Assembly: GCA_002723085.1 (NCBI GenBank)
Contig: PBNK01000023.1
Span: 1 to 36,586, forward strand
DNA length: 36,586 bases
Source: Crocinitomicaceae bacterium
GTDB lineage: Bacteria > Bacteroidota > Bacteroidia > Flavobacteriales_D > Parvicellaceae
Direction of reading: 5' to 3'
Made by a program: the position numbers and the translations under genes
The notes under the pieces: model-generated
Told to the model about the DNA's origin: nothing
Seen by the model: only the letters and a program-made list of their open reading frames with translations
Database searches by the model: none
Shown here: in pieces, positions 24,489 through 32,464 of the stretch
Position numbering within the stretch: position 1 is the stretch's first letter
How the letters are laid out: every line of letters starts with the position of its first letter

Positions 24489-26921
24489 ATGACCCTTATA
24501 GCTGAACAATCAAAATCATTAAACAAAAAACAATTTATAGCAGAAATTATTCAGGATTATAAACTTATTTGTGAAAGTAGAGAAGCATCACTTTTAGGAA
24601 GAAAAGAAGTGCTTACTGGAAAAGCTAAATTTGGAATTTTTGGTGATGGAAAAGAATTGGCTCAAATAGCCATGGCTAAACAGTTCAAAAACGGAGATTT
24701 TAGATCTGGTTACTATAGAGATCAAACCTTTATGATGGCAATAGGAGAATTAACCATTAAACAATTTTTTGCAGGTCTTTATGCTCATACTGATTTAGAA
24801 TTTGAACCAATATCTGCTGGAAGACAGATGGGAGGTCACTTTTCAACAAAAGCATTAAATGATGATGGATCATGGAAAAATCTTATGCAACAAAAAAACT
24901 CATCATCTGACATCTCTCCTACTGCTGGTCAAATGCCTAGACTAGTTGGGCTTGGTTTAGCTTCTAAAATGTATAGAAATAATAAAGGTTTAAATCATTT
25001 AACTCAGTTTTCTAATAATGGAAATGAAGTTGCATTTGGAACTATTGGTGATGCTAGTACATCAGAAGGTATATTTTGGGAATCTATAAATGCCTCTTGT
25101 GTATTAGAAATCCCTATAGTCATGTCAGTATGGGATGACGGATATGGGATTTCTGTTCCAAAAAAGTACCAAACTACTAAGGAAAGCATTTCTGAATCTC
25201 TTTCGGGAATGGAAATAAGCAATGGAAGCAACGGCTTGAAAATATTCAAATGCAAAGGCTGGGACTATGCTGAAATGATTTTAACATATGAAGAAGCTGT
25301 TGCTTTTTCAAGAAAAAATCATGTACCTGTTTTAATTCATGTTGAAGAAATTACACAGCCACAAGGGCACTCTACATCTGGATCTCATGAAAGATATAAA
25401 TCTGAAGAAAGATTAAAATGGGCCAAAGAATTTGATTGTATAGCCAAATTTAAAGAATGGATTTTAAGTTCAGAAAATTCATTAGGTGAACCAATGACAA
25501 GTGAAGAAGAATTAAATGAAATTGAAAAAAATGCCAAATTAGAAGTCAAAAAATTTGCTAAGTCAGCATGGGCTGATTTTATAAATGACATTAAAAAAGA
25601 AAGAGATGCCATTTCTTCTCTTATAACTCAAATTTTATCTGAAAGCCAGCAAAAAGAAGAATTATCATCAATTCTAAACCAACTAAATAAATCTATAGAT
25701 CCGCTAAGAAAAGAAATCTATAATGCTTTAAGAGCTTCTTTAAGATTAGTTAGAAATGAAAATATTCCTTCAAGAAAAAATGCTCAAAAATGGTATGATA
25801 ACATTAAAGAAGAAATGTATGATAGATATAATTCTAAATTATATTCTGAATTTGACAGCTCTAGCTTAAAAGTTAAAGAAAACCTTGTAAAATATAATTC
25901 TGATAAAAAAATAGATGGAAGAATAATTTTAAGAGAGAATTTTAAAAAACTTTTTAATGACATACCTGAACTATTAACTTTTGGAGAGGATACTGGTAAA
26001 ATTGGAGGTGTAAACCAATCAATGGAAGGAATGCAAGAGGAATTTGGTGAACTTAGAGTTTTTGACACAGGAATTAGAGAAGCCACAATAATTGGGCAAG
26101 GCATAGGTTTAGCTCTTAGAGGGTTAAGACCTATTGCTGAAATTCAATATTTAGATTATTTATTGTATTGCTTACAAATCATGAGTGATGATTTATCTAC
26201 TCTAATGTATCGAACAAAAGCCAATCAAAAATGTCCCTTAATAATAAGAACTAGAGGACATAGACTTGAAGGCGTATGGCATGCTGGCTCTCCAATGGGT
26301 GGAATTATCAATTTAGTAAGAGGAATTATAGTTTGTGTTCCTCGAAACATGACTATTGCTTCTGGTTTTTACAATACATTGATTAAATCTGATGACCCAG
26401 CTCTTGTTGTTGAATGCTTGAATGGATATAGGCTTAAAGAAAAAGAACCTTCAAATTATGGGGAATTTACAGTTCCCATTGGAATTCCAGAAATTGTAAA
26501 AGAAGGAAGTGATATTACAGTTGTCAGCTACGGATCTACTTTTAATCAATGTGAAAAAGCTGCTGTTGAACTTGATAAAATGAATGTCTCATGTGAACTT
26601 ATTGACGTTCAAACTTTATTGCCTTTTGACATAAATCATATGATTGTTGAATCATTAAAGAAAACCAATAAAGTAATTTTTATTGATGAAGATGTTAAAG
26701 GAGGTGCAACTGCATTTATGATGGAACGGGTATTAACCGATCAGAAAGGATATTATCATTTAGATGCTGAACCAGTTACACTTACTGCAAAGGATCATAG
26801 ACCTGATTATGGATCAGATGGCGATTATTTCTCAAAACCGAGTATTGATGATATAATTGAAACCATTTATCAAATGATGAGTGAGTACAATCCATCAAAG
26901 TATCCATCTCTTAAAGTTTAG
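24489..26921 (+). CDS. Fused 2-oxoacid dehydrogenase E1 component (alpha and beta in one chain)
   Basis: Thiamine-diphosphate-dependent E1 of a branched-chain 2-oxoacid (or related) dehydrogenase complex, which decarboxylates the acid and acylates lipoyl-E2. The alpha-like half (about 1-330) has the ThDP/Mg motif beginning GDAS at 187-190, ending in the expected Asn, and HSTSGSHERYKS, like the phosphorylation-loop region. A helical, Lys/Glu-rich linker (about 340-460) follows. The beta-like half starts near DGRIILRENF, continues through FGEDTGKIGGVNQ and GIREATIIGQGIGLALRGLRPI, and ends in a transketolase C-terminal domain (VSYGSTFNQC, ELIDVQTLLPFD). Fused E1 proteins of this size are usual in Bacteroidota. 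It has its own promoter and diverges from fabG. Exact substrate is uncertain. Confidence 0.92.
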   Translation: MTLIAEQSKSLNKKQFIAEIIQDYKLICESREASLLGRKEVLTGKAKFGIFGDGKELAQIAMAKQFKNGDFRSGYYRDQTFMMAIGELTIKQFFAGLYAHTDLEFEPISAGRQMGGHFSTKALNDDGSWKNLMQQKNSSSDISPTAGQMPRLVGLGLASKMYRNNKGLNHLTQFSNNGNEVAFGTIGDASTSEGIFWESINASCVLEIPIVMSVWDDGYGISVPKKYQTTKESISESLSGMEISNGSNGLKIFKCKGWDYAEMILTYEEAVAFSRKNHVPVLIHVEEITQPQGHSTSGSHERYKSEERLKWAKEFDCIAKFKEWILSSENSLGEPMTSEEELNEIEKNAKLEVKKFAKSAWADFINDIKKERDAISSLITQILSESQQKEELSSILNQLNKSIDPLRKEIYNALRASLRLVRNENIPSRKNAQKWYDNIKEEMYDRYNSKLYSEFDSSSLKVKENLVKYNSDKKIDGRIILRENFKKLFNDIPELLTFGEDTGKIGGVNQSMEGMQEEFGELRVFDTGIREATIIGQGIGLALRGLRPIAEIQYLDYLLYCLQIMSDDLSTLMYRTKANQKCPLIIRTRGHRLEGVWHAGSPMGGIINLVRGIIVCVPRNMTIASGFYNTLIKSDDPALVVECLNGYRLKEKEPSNYGEFTVPIGIPEIVKEGSDITVVSYGSTFNQCEKAAVELDKMNVSCELIDVQTLLPFDINHMIVESLKKTNKVIFIDEDVKGGATAFMMERVLTDQKGYYHLDAEPVTLTAKDHRPDYGSDGDYFSKPSIDDIIETIYQMMSEYNPSKYPSLKV

Positions 26922-26957
26922 AAACCATTAATAACTATATAATCAAAAACTTAAATT

Positions 26958-27725
26958 TTGGTTAAACAGGATATTAAAATAAAACTTGATCAATTAGTTG
27001 AAGTTTATAACAACAAAGGCTTTATTAAAGATGATCCTATAAGTATTCCTCATCAATTTAAAAATAAATTAGATATTGAAGTTATAGGGTTACTAATATG
27101 TACTCTTGCTTGGGGGAATAGAAAATCAATAATTAATAGTGGTAATAAACTAATTTCTATAATGGAAAATTCTCCATATGAGTTTATAATGAATTATGAA
27201 GAAAAAAACTTTTTAAAACTTGATTTTAAGCACAGAACATTTAACTCATTTGACTTGCATTTCTTCTTTATAAGATTAAAATTTTTATTTGAAAAATATA
27301 AGTCACTAGAAAACATATTTTTAAAAGGGTTCAAGAATAAGAAAAACTCATTATATGCTATTTATAACTTTAGAAAAGAATTTTTAGGTGAATATCAAAA
27401 TGAAATCAGAACTAAAAAACATGTTGCAAATCCTAAAAGTGGATCTGCCGCAAAAAGAATAAATATGTTTCTTCGATGGATGGTCAGAAATGATAATAAA
27501 GGAGTAGATTTTGGAATTTGGAATAAAATACAACCTAATCAGTTATCTTGCCCATTAGATGTTCATAGCGGAAATTCTGCTAGAAAACTTGGGTTAATTG
27601 TTAGAAAGCAAAACGATTGGAAAACAGTTGAGGAACTTGATAAAGTTCTTAGACTTTTTGACCCAAATGACCCAACAAAGTATGATTTTGCATTATTTGG
27701 ATGGGGAATTGATCAAAAAAAATGA
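26958..27725 (+). CDS. TIGR02757/DUF2400 family protein
   Basis: A 255-residue protein of the TIGR02757 (DUF2400) family, widespread in Bacteroidota and of unknown function. Conserved features include DPISIPHQF (about 22-30), LAWGNRKSIINSG, the core GSAAKRINMFLRWMVR followed by GVDFGIW, and CPLDVHSGNSARKLGL. The C-terminus DFALFGWGI is also typical. The helical pattern is reminiscent of HhH-type DNA glycosylases, but I see no catalytic Lys/Asp signature I would trust. The start is a TTG at 26958; no in-frame ATG or GTG exists between the previous stop and the conserved region. It lies 36 bp after the E1 gene and 34 bp before the BatA gene. Confidence 0.85.
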   Translation: MVKQDIKIKLDQLVEVYNNKGFIKDDPISIPHQFKNKLDIEVIGLLICTLAWGNRKSIINSGNKLISIMENSPYEFIMNYEEKNFLKLDFKHRTFNSFDLHFFFIRLKFLFEKYKSLENIFLKGFKNKKNSLYAIYNFRKEFLGEYQNEIRTKKHVANPKSGSAAKRINMFLRWMVRNDNKGVDFGIWNKIQPNQLSCPLDVHSGNSARKLGLIVRKQNDWKTVEELDKVLRLFDPNDPTKYDFALFGWGIDQKK

Positions 27726-27759
27726 TTTCTAACTTTTTTTATCTTAATTTCGATTTTTA

Positions 27760-29811
27760 ATGAATTTACAGCATCCAGAATTTCTATGGGGATTGGCCTT
27801 AAATATCTTCCCAATTCTAATTCATCTATTTAATTTACAAAAACACAAAACCCTTTATTTTTCTGATGTAAGCTTATTAAAGAAAATTGATAAATCCACA
27901 AAAAAAAGGTCTCAACTTAAAAACATTTTAGTTTTAGTTTCAAGAATAATGATAATTTCATCTGTTGTTCTTGCACTTTGTTTTCCTTACAAAGAATCTA
28001 ATAATACAATCCCAAAGAAAAAAACAATAGGTATTTATATTGATAATTCATTTAGTATGGATAGAAAGGGTATAAAATCATCAAGTTTATTAGATCAAGC
28101 AAAAGAAGATGCTTATAACATAATTAGTGCATGCGATGAAAACACTAATTTTTTTCTTTTATGTAATTCAAATAATTTTGGTTCTTCAAATAAATTAACA
28201 AAAGATCAAATAATAGATTTGATTTCAAAAATTGAAATTTCAAAAGATTTTTTGAGTTATGATAACTTAGTTCTTAGACAGAAAGAGCAAATAAAATCAC
28301 ATAAGGAAAATGTAGATTTATATTGGTTTACAGATTTACAAAAATCTAGTACAATTTCTAATCAAAATTATTTAGACTCTTTTTTTAACGTTAATGTTAT
28401 AAATTATGAAGGACTTAATAATAATAACTTATCAATAGATTCTATTTGGTTTGATGATAAGAATAGAAAATTAAATCAATTGGAAAATTTAAACATATCA
28501 ATTACAAATAATTATTCTACAAAATATGATTTTAAAATCACTTTGATTGTTAATGAAAATGAAGTTAAAAATCAAAAAGTATTTACGATTGAAGCTAATG
28601 AAAAACAAAAATTTCAAATAAACTTTATTGTTAAAAAACATGGACTAAAATCTTGTAAATTAAAATTAGAAGATTACCCTTCACCAGATCATTTATTTGA
28701 TGATGAATATTTCTTTACTTATTTTATTAAAAAAGAATTTAAAATACTGCATGCATATAATAATAAAGAAAACTCTTTTGACAAACTGAAACCTTTATTT
28801 GAAACTCTTGATAATCCATTTTTTAAATCCATTAATATTAATAATGATCTCATATCTAATTACACAGATTTTGACATGTTAATTTTAGATGGAATTAACG
28901 AAATCAATGACGAAATTAATAGTGAAATATTAAATTTTTTAACAAACAAAAAAACAGTAGTTATAAGCCCTTCAGTAAATGAATTAAATTCTAATTCTTT
29001 TAATGAGAGTTTAAATTATTTAAACATAAAAATTAATGGTACAGATTCAAATAAATATTATCCAAACCAAATAAGAAATAACAATCCTTTCTTTAAAAAT
29101 GTATTTGAAAAAACAAATGCTAACGTAAAACTCCCTTATTTTAAAAATCATTATAAAATAAATAAAAATGCAAGTCATTCTCAACTCATAAGCTTTGAAA
29201 ATGACGATCCTTTGTTAATTTCAAAAAAATACAATGAAGGAATTTTGTACTTTTTCACAGCAAATATTTCCTTACAAAATTCCAACTTAACCAAACATTC
29301 ATTATTTGTCCCCTTATTTTTAAGAATTTTTGAAGAATCTAATGATTTTCAAATTCTTTCATATGATTGCAATAACATGTCTCTAGTTAAATCAAATGTA
29401 AAAAACAACAATATTGAAAATAGTATCATTTCTTGTAACAACAATATAGAAGTAAATTTCAATCCTTCTTTTCAAAAAATTAATAGTGAAAATTATTATG
29501 AAATATCTAACAATAAACTAATTGCTGGCAATTATACCATTTTAAATAATTCTGACACAATTGATGGTTTTTCTTTAAATTACAACAGAAATGAGTCAAA
29601 AATGAATTTTTACTCAACTGATGAGTTTAATCAGGAACTGTTTAATGCTAATTTAGAAAATCATTTTAAAATATATAATGATAATAATGATAGAATAAGT
29701 AACTTAATAAAAACAAAAATTTCAGGTGAATTTTACTGGAAATATTTTATAATATTAGCTTTACTTTTCATAGTTTTAGAAATACTATTTATAAGATTAA
29801 TACATAAATAA
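27760..29811 (+). CDS. BatA-domain / VWA membrane protein
   Basis: A 683-residue inner-membrane protein. Residues 1-78 match the BatA (aerotolerance regulator N-terminal) domain: FLWGLALNIFPILIHLFNLQ, then LYFSDVSLL and a second hydrophobic helix (about 57-75). A VWA-like domain follows with an intact DxSxS metal site (Asp95, Ser97, Ser99 in IDNSFSM). After a beta-rich region comes a GATase1-like segment (about 330-400, DFDMLILDGINEINDE). A C-terminal transmembrane helix lies at about 662-681. The stop and the next gene's start share one base (TAATG), indicating translational coupling to the dihydroorotase-like protein. The order of domains matches the leftward VWA protein at 21477-23558. Confidence 0.88.
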   Translation: MNLQHPEFLWGLALNIFPILIHLFNLQKHKTLYFSDVSLLKKIDKSTKKRSQLKNILVLVSRIMIISSVVLALCFPYKESNNTIPKKKTIGIYIDNSFSMDRKGIKSSSLLDQAKEDAYNIISACDENTNFFLLCNSNNFGSSNKLTKDQIIDLISKIEISKDFLSYDNLVLRQKEQIKSHKENVDLYWFTDLQKSSTISNQNYLDSFFNVNVINYEGLNNNNLSIDSIWFDDKNRKLNQLENLNISITNNYSTKYDFKITLIVNENEVKNQKVFTIEANEKQKFQINFIVKKHGLKSCKLKLEDYPSPDHLFDDEYFFTYFIKKEFKILHAYNNKENSFDKLKPLFETLDNPFFKSININNDLISNYTDFDMLILDGINEINDEINSEILNFLTNKKTVVISPSVNELNSNSFNESLNYLNIKINGTDSNKYYPNQIRNNNPFFKNVFEKTNANVKLPYFKNHYKINKNASHSQLISFENDDPLLISKKYNEGILYFFTANISLQNSNLTKHSLFVPLFLRIFEESNDFQILSYDCNNMSLVKSNVKNNNIENSIISCNNNIEVNFNPSFQKINSENYYEISNNKLIAGNYTILNNSDTIDGFSLNYNRNESKMNFYSTDEFNQELFNANLENHFKIYNDNNDRISNLIKTKISGEFYWKYFIILALLFIVLEILFIRLIHK

Positions 29812-31085
29812 TGAGCAATAAAATTCTTTTAAAAAAGGTCTGTATTGTAGACCCAAACTCTTCTTACAATGGGAAGGAAATGGATGTCTTAATTGAAGAT
29901 GGAAACATAACAAAAATCAACAAATCCATTTCTATTGACAAAGCAGAATTAATTCAAGAAAAAGGATTACACATTTGTCCCGGATTATTTGATTTCTCTG
30001 TAGATTTTGGTGAACCTGGTTATGAACACAAAGAAACACTTCAAAGTGGATGTGAAGCAGCTATGAGCGGAGGATTTACAGGTTTTGGATTAAACCCAAC
30101 AGACACTCCACCAAGAGACAATAAAAGTGCCGTTGCATTTTGTAAAAATTTCACTAAAAACTTACCAATTGAAGCATTCCCATATGGAGCTATTTCAAAA
30201 GACATGAAAGGTGAACAACTTGCTGAAATGTATGATATGTTTAAAGCTGGTGCTGTCGCATTTACAGATTTTAATAAACCAATTAAACATTCTGGGTTAT
30301 TATCAAGAGCATTATTGTATTCTAAAAATTTTAATGGCCTTATTATTAGTTTTCCTCATGACCAAACTATAGCGCCTAATGGACAAATGAATGAAGGAAT
30401 AAATTCAACAAAAATGGGGGTTGAAGGAATTCCAGCATTGTCTGAAAAAACATTCTTAAATAGAGATCTTTTCATAAACGAATACAATGAAGGCAGAATT
30501 CATTTTAATATAATTTCAACGTCATCTTCAGTTGAGGATATTCATAAGGCTAAAAAGTCCAAACAAGAAGTTAGTTGCGGAACTTCAATTTATCATTTAT
30601 TATTTGACGACTCAATGTTACTTGATTTCAATAGCCATTTTAAGTTTCTTCCTCCATTAAGAACATCAAATGATAGAAATTCCCTTTTAAATGGATTAAA
30701 AAACGGAACAATAGATTTAATTACATCAAATCATCAACCTAATGATATTGAATCAACACAAGTAGAATTTACGCAAGCTGCTTTTGGAGCAATTGGCACA
30801 CAAATAGCATTTCCATTAGCTTTAACTTATTTAAAAGAGTTTATTGGTTTAGAAGGAATTATCACTAAAATGGCTATAAATCCAAGAAGCATTTTACATT
30901 TAGACATGCCCATTATTAAAGAAAATCACAAAGCAAACATTACAATTTTCAATCCTTCAACAAAATGGACTTTTACAAAAAAAGATAATAAATCAATTAG
31001 TGAAAACACCCCTATTTTCGACACTGAATTTAATGGGAAAGTATTTGGGACAATTTTAAACAATCAAATTCATCTTAATTCATAA
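29811..31085 (+). CDS. Dihydroorotase-like protein lacking metal ligands (probably non-catalytic)
   Basis: A 424-residue amidohydrolase-superfamily protein with dihydroorotase architecture: an N-terminal beta-sandwich (DVLIEDGNITKI), a TIM barrel, and HICPGLFDFSVDFGEPG where active enzymes have PGFIDLHVHLREPG. Both His of the HxH metal motif are replaced (Ser63 and Asp65). The barrel-end motif reads ITSNHQP with Asn307 instead of the catalytic Asp of (S/T)DHAP. The paired His in the 'H..H.ST' region is also missing (HFNIISTSSS). Retained segments include PPLRTSNDR and the GTIDLI region. It is therefore unlikely to hydrolyse dihydroorotate; a scaffold role like that of inactive dihydroorotase paralogues bound to aspartate transcarbamoylase is possible. 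It is coupled to the upstream BatA gene. Confidence 0.85.
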   Translation: MSNKILLKKVCIVDPNSSYNGKEMDVLIEDGNITKINKSISIDKAELIQEKGLHICPGLFDFSVDFGEPGYEHKETLQSGCEAAMSGGFTGFGLNPTDTPPRDNKSAVAFCKNFTKNLPIEAFPYGAISKDMKGEQLAEMYDMFKAGAVAFTDFNKPIKHSGLLSRALLYSKNFNGLIISFPHDQTIAPNGQMNEGINSTKMGVEGIPALSEKTFLNRDLFINEYNEGRIHFNIISTSSSVEDIHKAKKSKQEVSCGTSIYHLLFDDSMLLDFNSHFKFLPPLRTSNDRNSLLNGLKNGTIDLITSNHQPNDIESTQVEFTQAAFGAIGTQIAFPLALTYLKEFIGLEGIITKMAINPRSILHLDMPIIKENHKANITIFNPSTKWTFTKKDNKSISENTPIFDTEFNGKVFGTILNNQIHLNS

Positions 31086-31095
31086 AGTAATTAGG

Positions 31096-31121
31096 ATTCT
31101 TTTCAAAAAAGAATACTTTTG
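31096..31121 (+). promoter_or_regulatory. Terminator-like hairpin abutting the SRP RNA promoter
   Basis: ATTCTTTT (31096-31103) pairs with AAAAGAAT (31107-31114) across a three-base loop, just after the dihydroorotase-like gene. Its last base is also the first base of TACTTTTG (31114-31121), a full TAnnTTTG -7 match. Transcription would start about five bases on, at the GGG of the SRP RNA 5' stem. The hairpin may separate the upstream operon from the RNA gene. Confidence 0.6.
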
Positions 31122-31123
31122 CA

Positions 31124-31223
31124 ATGGGCAAGTCTCATACGACCAGCTCCTGCTGAATCCCCCAGGATGGGAACATAGCAAGGGTAGGCGGTTGTAGCGG
31201 TGCGATATGAGTAGCTTGCCCAT
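31124..31223 (+). ncRNA. ffs: Signal recognition particle RNA, small bacterial (4.5S) type
   Basis: A roughly 100-base RNA folding into one long hairpin. The apical helix is diagnostic: CAGG (31163-31166), stem ATG (31167-31169), GGAA tetraloop (31170-31173), stem CAT (31174-31176), AGCA (31177-31180). CAGG/AGCA is the symmetric internal loop bound by the Ffh M domain, and GGAA is the conserved tetraloop. The ends pair over nine bases, ATGGGCAAG (31124-31132) with CTTGCCCAT (31215-31223). A TAnnTTTG promoter immediately precedes it. It is the small type without an Alu domain, as in most Gram-negatives. Confidence 0.93.
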
Positions 31224-31228
31224 TTTTT
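31215..31228 (+). terminator. SRP RNA terminator formed by its own closing stem
   Basis: The 3' strand of the SRP RNA closing stem (31215-31223) runs directly into six T residues (31223-31228), so the terminal helix may double as the intrinsic terminator. The GNAT gene begins only about 15 bases later, and some read-through may feed it. Confidence 0.6.
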
Positions 31229-31242
31229 GTATCTTATAGGTT

Positions 31243-31728
31243 GTGAATTCAATTGTCTTAATAAACGACCTAGTTAAACTAGATCATAAAAAACAGTGTT
31301 TAGAAATTTCTAAAGAAATATTTGGTGAACTTTACCATGACATTGCTTTTTTTAATACTGATCCTAATTTTATAAAATTGGTTGCAATAAAAAATAAAAA
31401 AGCAATAGGTTTTTTAATTGCGTATTTTATAGATTCTAAAAAAGTAAAGTTGGATTGTGTTGGTGTAGCAAAAAAATTTCAAAAACAAAAAGTAGGCTCA
31501 AAATTAATGGACTTTTTTTTTAATAAAAAAATATCAAAATCTGTAAAAGTTATTGCACATGCCTGGAAAAATAAAGATGGAATAAACGCAAAAAAATTAA
31601 ACCTTAATTATGGGTTGAAACCTGTGAAAAATTTAGGGAAAATATGGGCTAATAAATGTAACAAATCATTTAAATGTCCTTATTACTTGAAAACTTGTAA
31701 TTGCGAAAGTATTGAGTTTAGCAGTTAA
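31243..31728 (+). CDS. GNAT-fold protein with C-terminal cysteine cluster
   Basis: A 161-residue protein with GNAT acetyltransferase features: AIGFLIAYFI (strand 4), then VKLDCVGVAKKFQKQKVGSK, corresponding to motif A (V.p.yqgkGiGskL), and a Leu/Met-rich helix. In motif A the first Gly of Q-x-x-G-x-G is Lys83, so acetyl-CoA pyrophosphate binding may be altered. The C-terminus holds four cysteines at 139, 145, 152 and 154 (C-x5-C-x6-C-x-C), suggestive of a metal knuckle. The start is a GTG at 31243. There is hardly room for a promoter after the SRP RNA, so expression may depend on read-through. The substrate is unknown. Confidence 0.8.
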   Translation: MNSIVLINDLVKLDHKKQCLEISKEIFGELYHDIAFFNTDPNFIKLVAIKNKKAIGFLIAYFIDSKKVKLDCVGVAKKFQKQKVGSKLMDFFFNKKISKSVKVIAHAWKNKDGINAKKLNLNYGLKPVKNLGKIWANKCNKSFKCPYYLKTCNCESIEFSS

Positions 31729-31754
31729 TTGTTAGCAATTAGCATAAAATAAAT

Positions 31755-31784
31755 TTTGGCCGTTTTTATATATGATTACATTTG
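31755..31784 (+). promoter_or_regulatory. Promoter of the transaldolase gene
   Basis: TTTG at 31755-31758 and TACATTTG at 31777-31784 are separated by 18 bases, the best match in the window to the Bacteroidota consensus TTTG-N17-23-TAnnTTTG. The start would fall near 31790, giving a 5' UTR of about 12 bases. Confidence 0.7.
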
Positions 31785-31801
31785 TAAAAAATTAAAAAAA
31801 C

Positions 31802-32458
31802 ATGAAATTCTTTATTGACACAGCTAATCTAGAAATGATAAAAGAAGCTAAAAACCTAGGTATATTAGACGGAGTAACTACCAATCCTTCATTAATGGCA
31901 AAAGAAGGGATATCTGGAAAAGAAAACATTATTAATCATTATAATTCTATTTGTGAAATTGTTGATGGTGATGTAAGTGCTGAGGTGATTTCTACAGATT
32001 ATGAAGGAATGATAAAAGAAGGTGAAGAATTGGCTAAACTTCACAAAAATATAGTAGTTAAGGTTCCTATGATTAAAGAAGGAGTTAAAGCCATAAAGTA
32101 TTTTTCTTCAAAAGGGATTAAAACAAATTGTACTTTAATTTTTTCAGCTGGTCAAGCATTATTAGCAGCTAAAGCTGGTGCTACATATGTATCTCCATTT
32201 ATTGGAAGATTAGATGACGTAAGTACAGACGGAATGGATTTAATTGCTCAAATAAGACTTATTTTTGATAATTATGCATATGAAACAGAAATTCTTGCAG
32301 CATCTGTAAGGCACCCAATGCATATCATTCAATGTGCTGAAATTGGAGCAGATGTAATGACTGGTCCATTAAGTGCAATAACTGCATTGTTAAATCATCC
32401 CTTAACTGATATTGGTTTAGAAAAGTTTTTAGCTGATTACAATAAGGCCAATAGCTAA
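31802..32458 (+). CDS. tal: TalC-type transaldolase (often labelled fructose-6-phosphate aldolase)
   Basis: A class I aldolase of the transaldolase family moving dihydroxyacetone units in the non-oxidative pentose phosphate pathway. The Schiff-base residue is Lys87 in NIVVKVPMI; Asp6 (FFIDTAN) and Thr111 (NCTLIF) complete the usual set. Two positions separate the subfamilies: E. coli fructose-6-phosphate aldolase has Gln59 and Tyr131, whereas transaldolases have Glu and Phe. Here they are Glu61 (SAEVIST) and Phe133 (VSPFIGR), so I favour transaldolase activity. Length 218 is typical of the short TalC/MipB group. It has its own promoter and precedes the YciO-like gene by 6 bp. Confidence 0.92.
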   Translation: MKFFIDTANLEMIKEAKNLGILDGVTTNPSLMAKEGISGKENIINHYNSICEIVDGDVSAEVISTDYEGMIKEGEELAKLHKNIVVKVPMIKEGVKAIKYFSSKGIKTNCTLIFSAGQALLAAKAGATYVSPFIGRLDDVSTDGMDLIAQIRLIFDNYAYETEILAASVRHPMHIIQCAEIGADVMTGPLSAITALLNHPLTDIGLEKFLADYNKANS

Positions 32459-32464
32459 AATAAA

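Noticed and set aside
31724-31743. Hairpin GTTAATTG/CAATTAGC at the end of the GNAT gene as a terminator
   Set aside because: The stem is A+T-rich with one G·U pair and no T-run follows, so termination is not supported.
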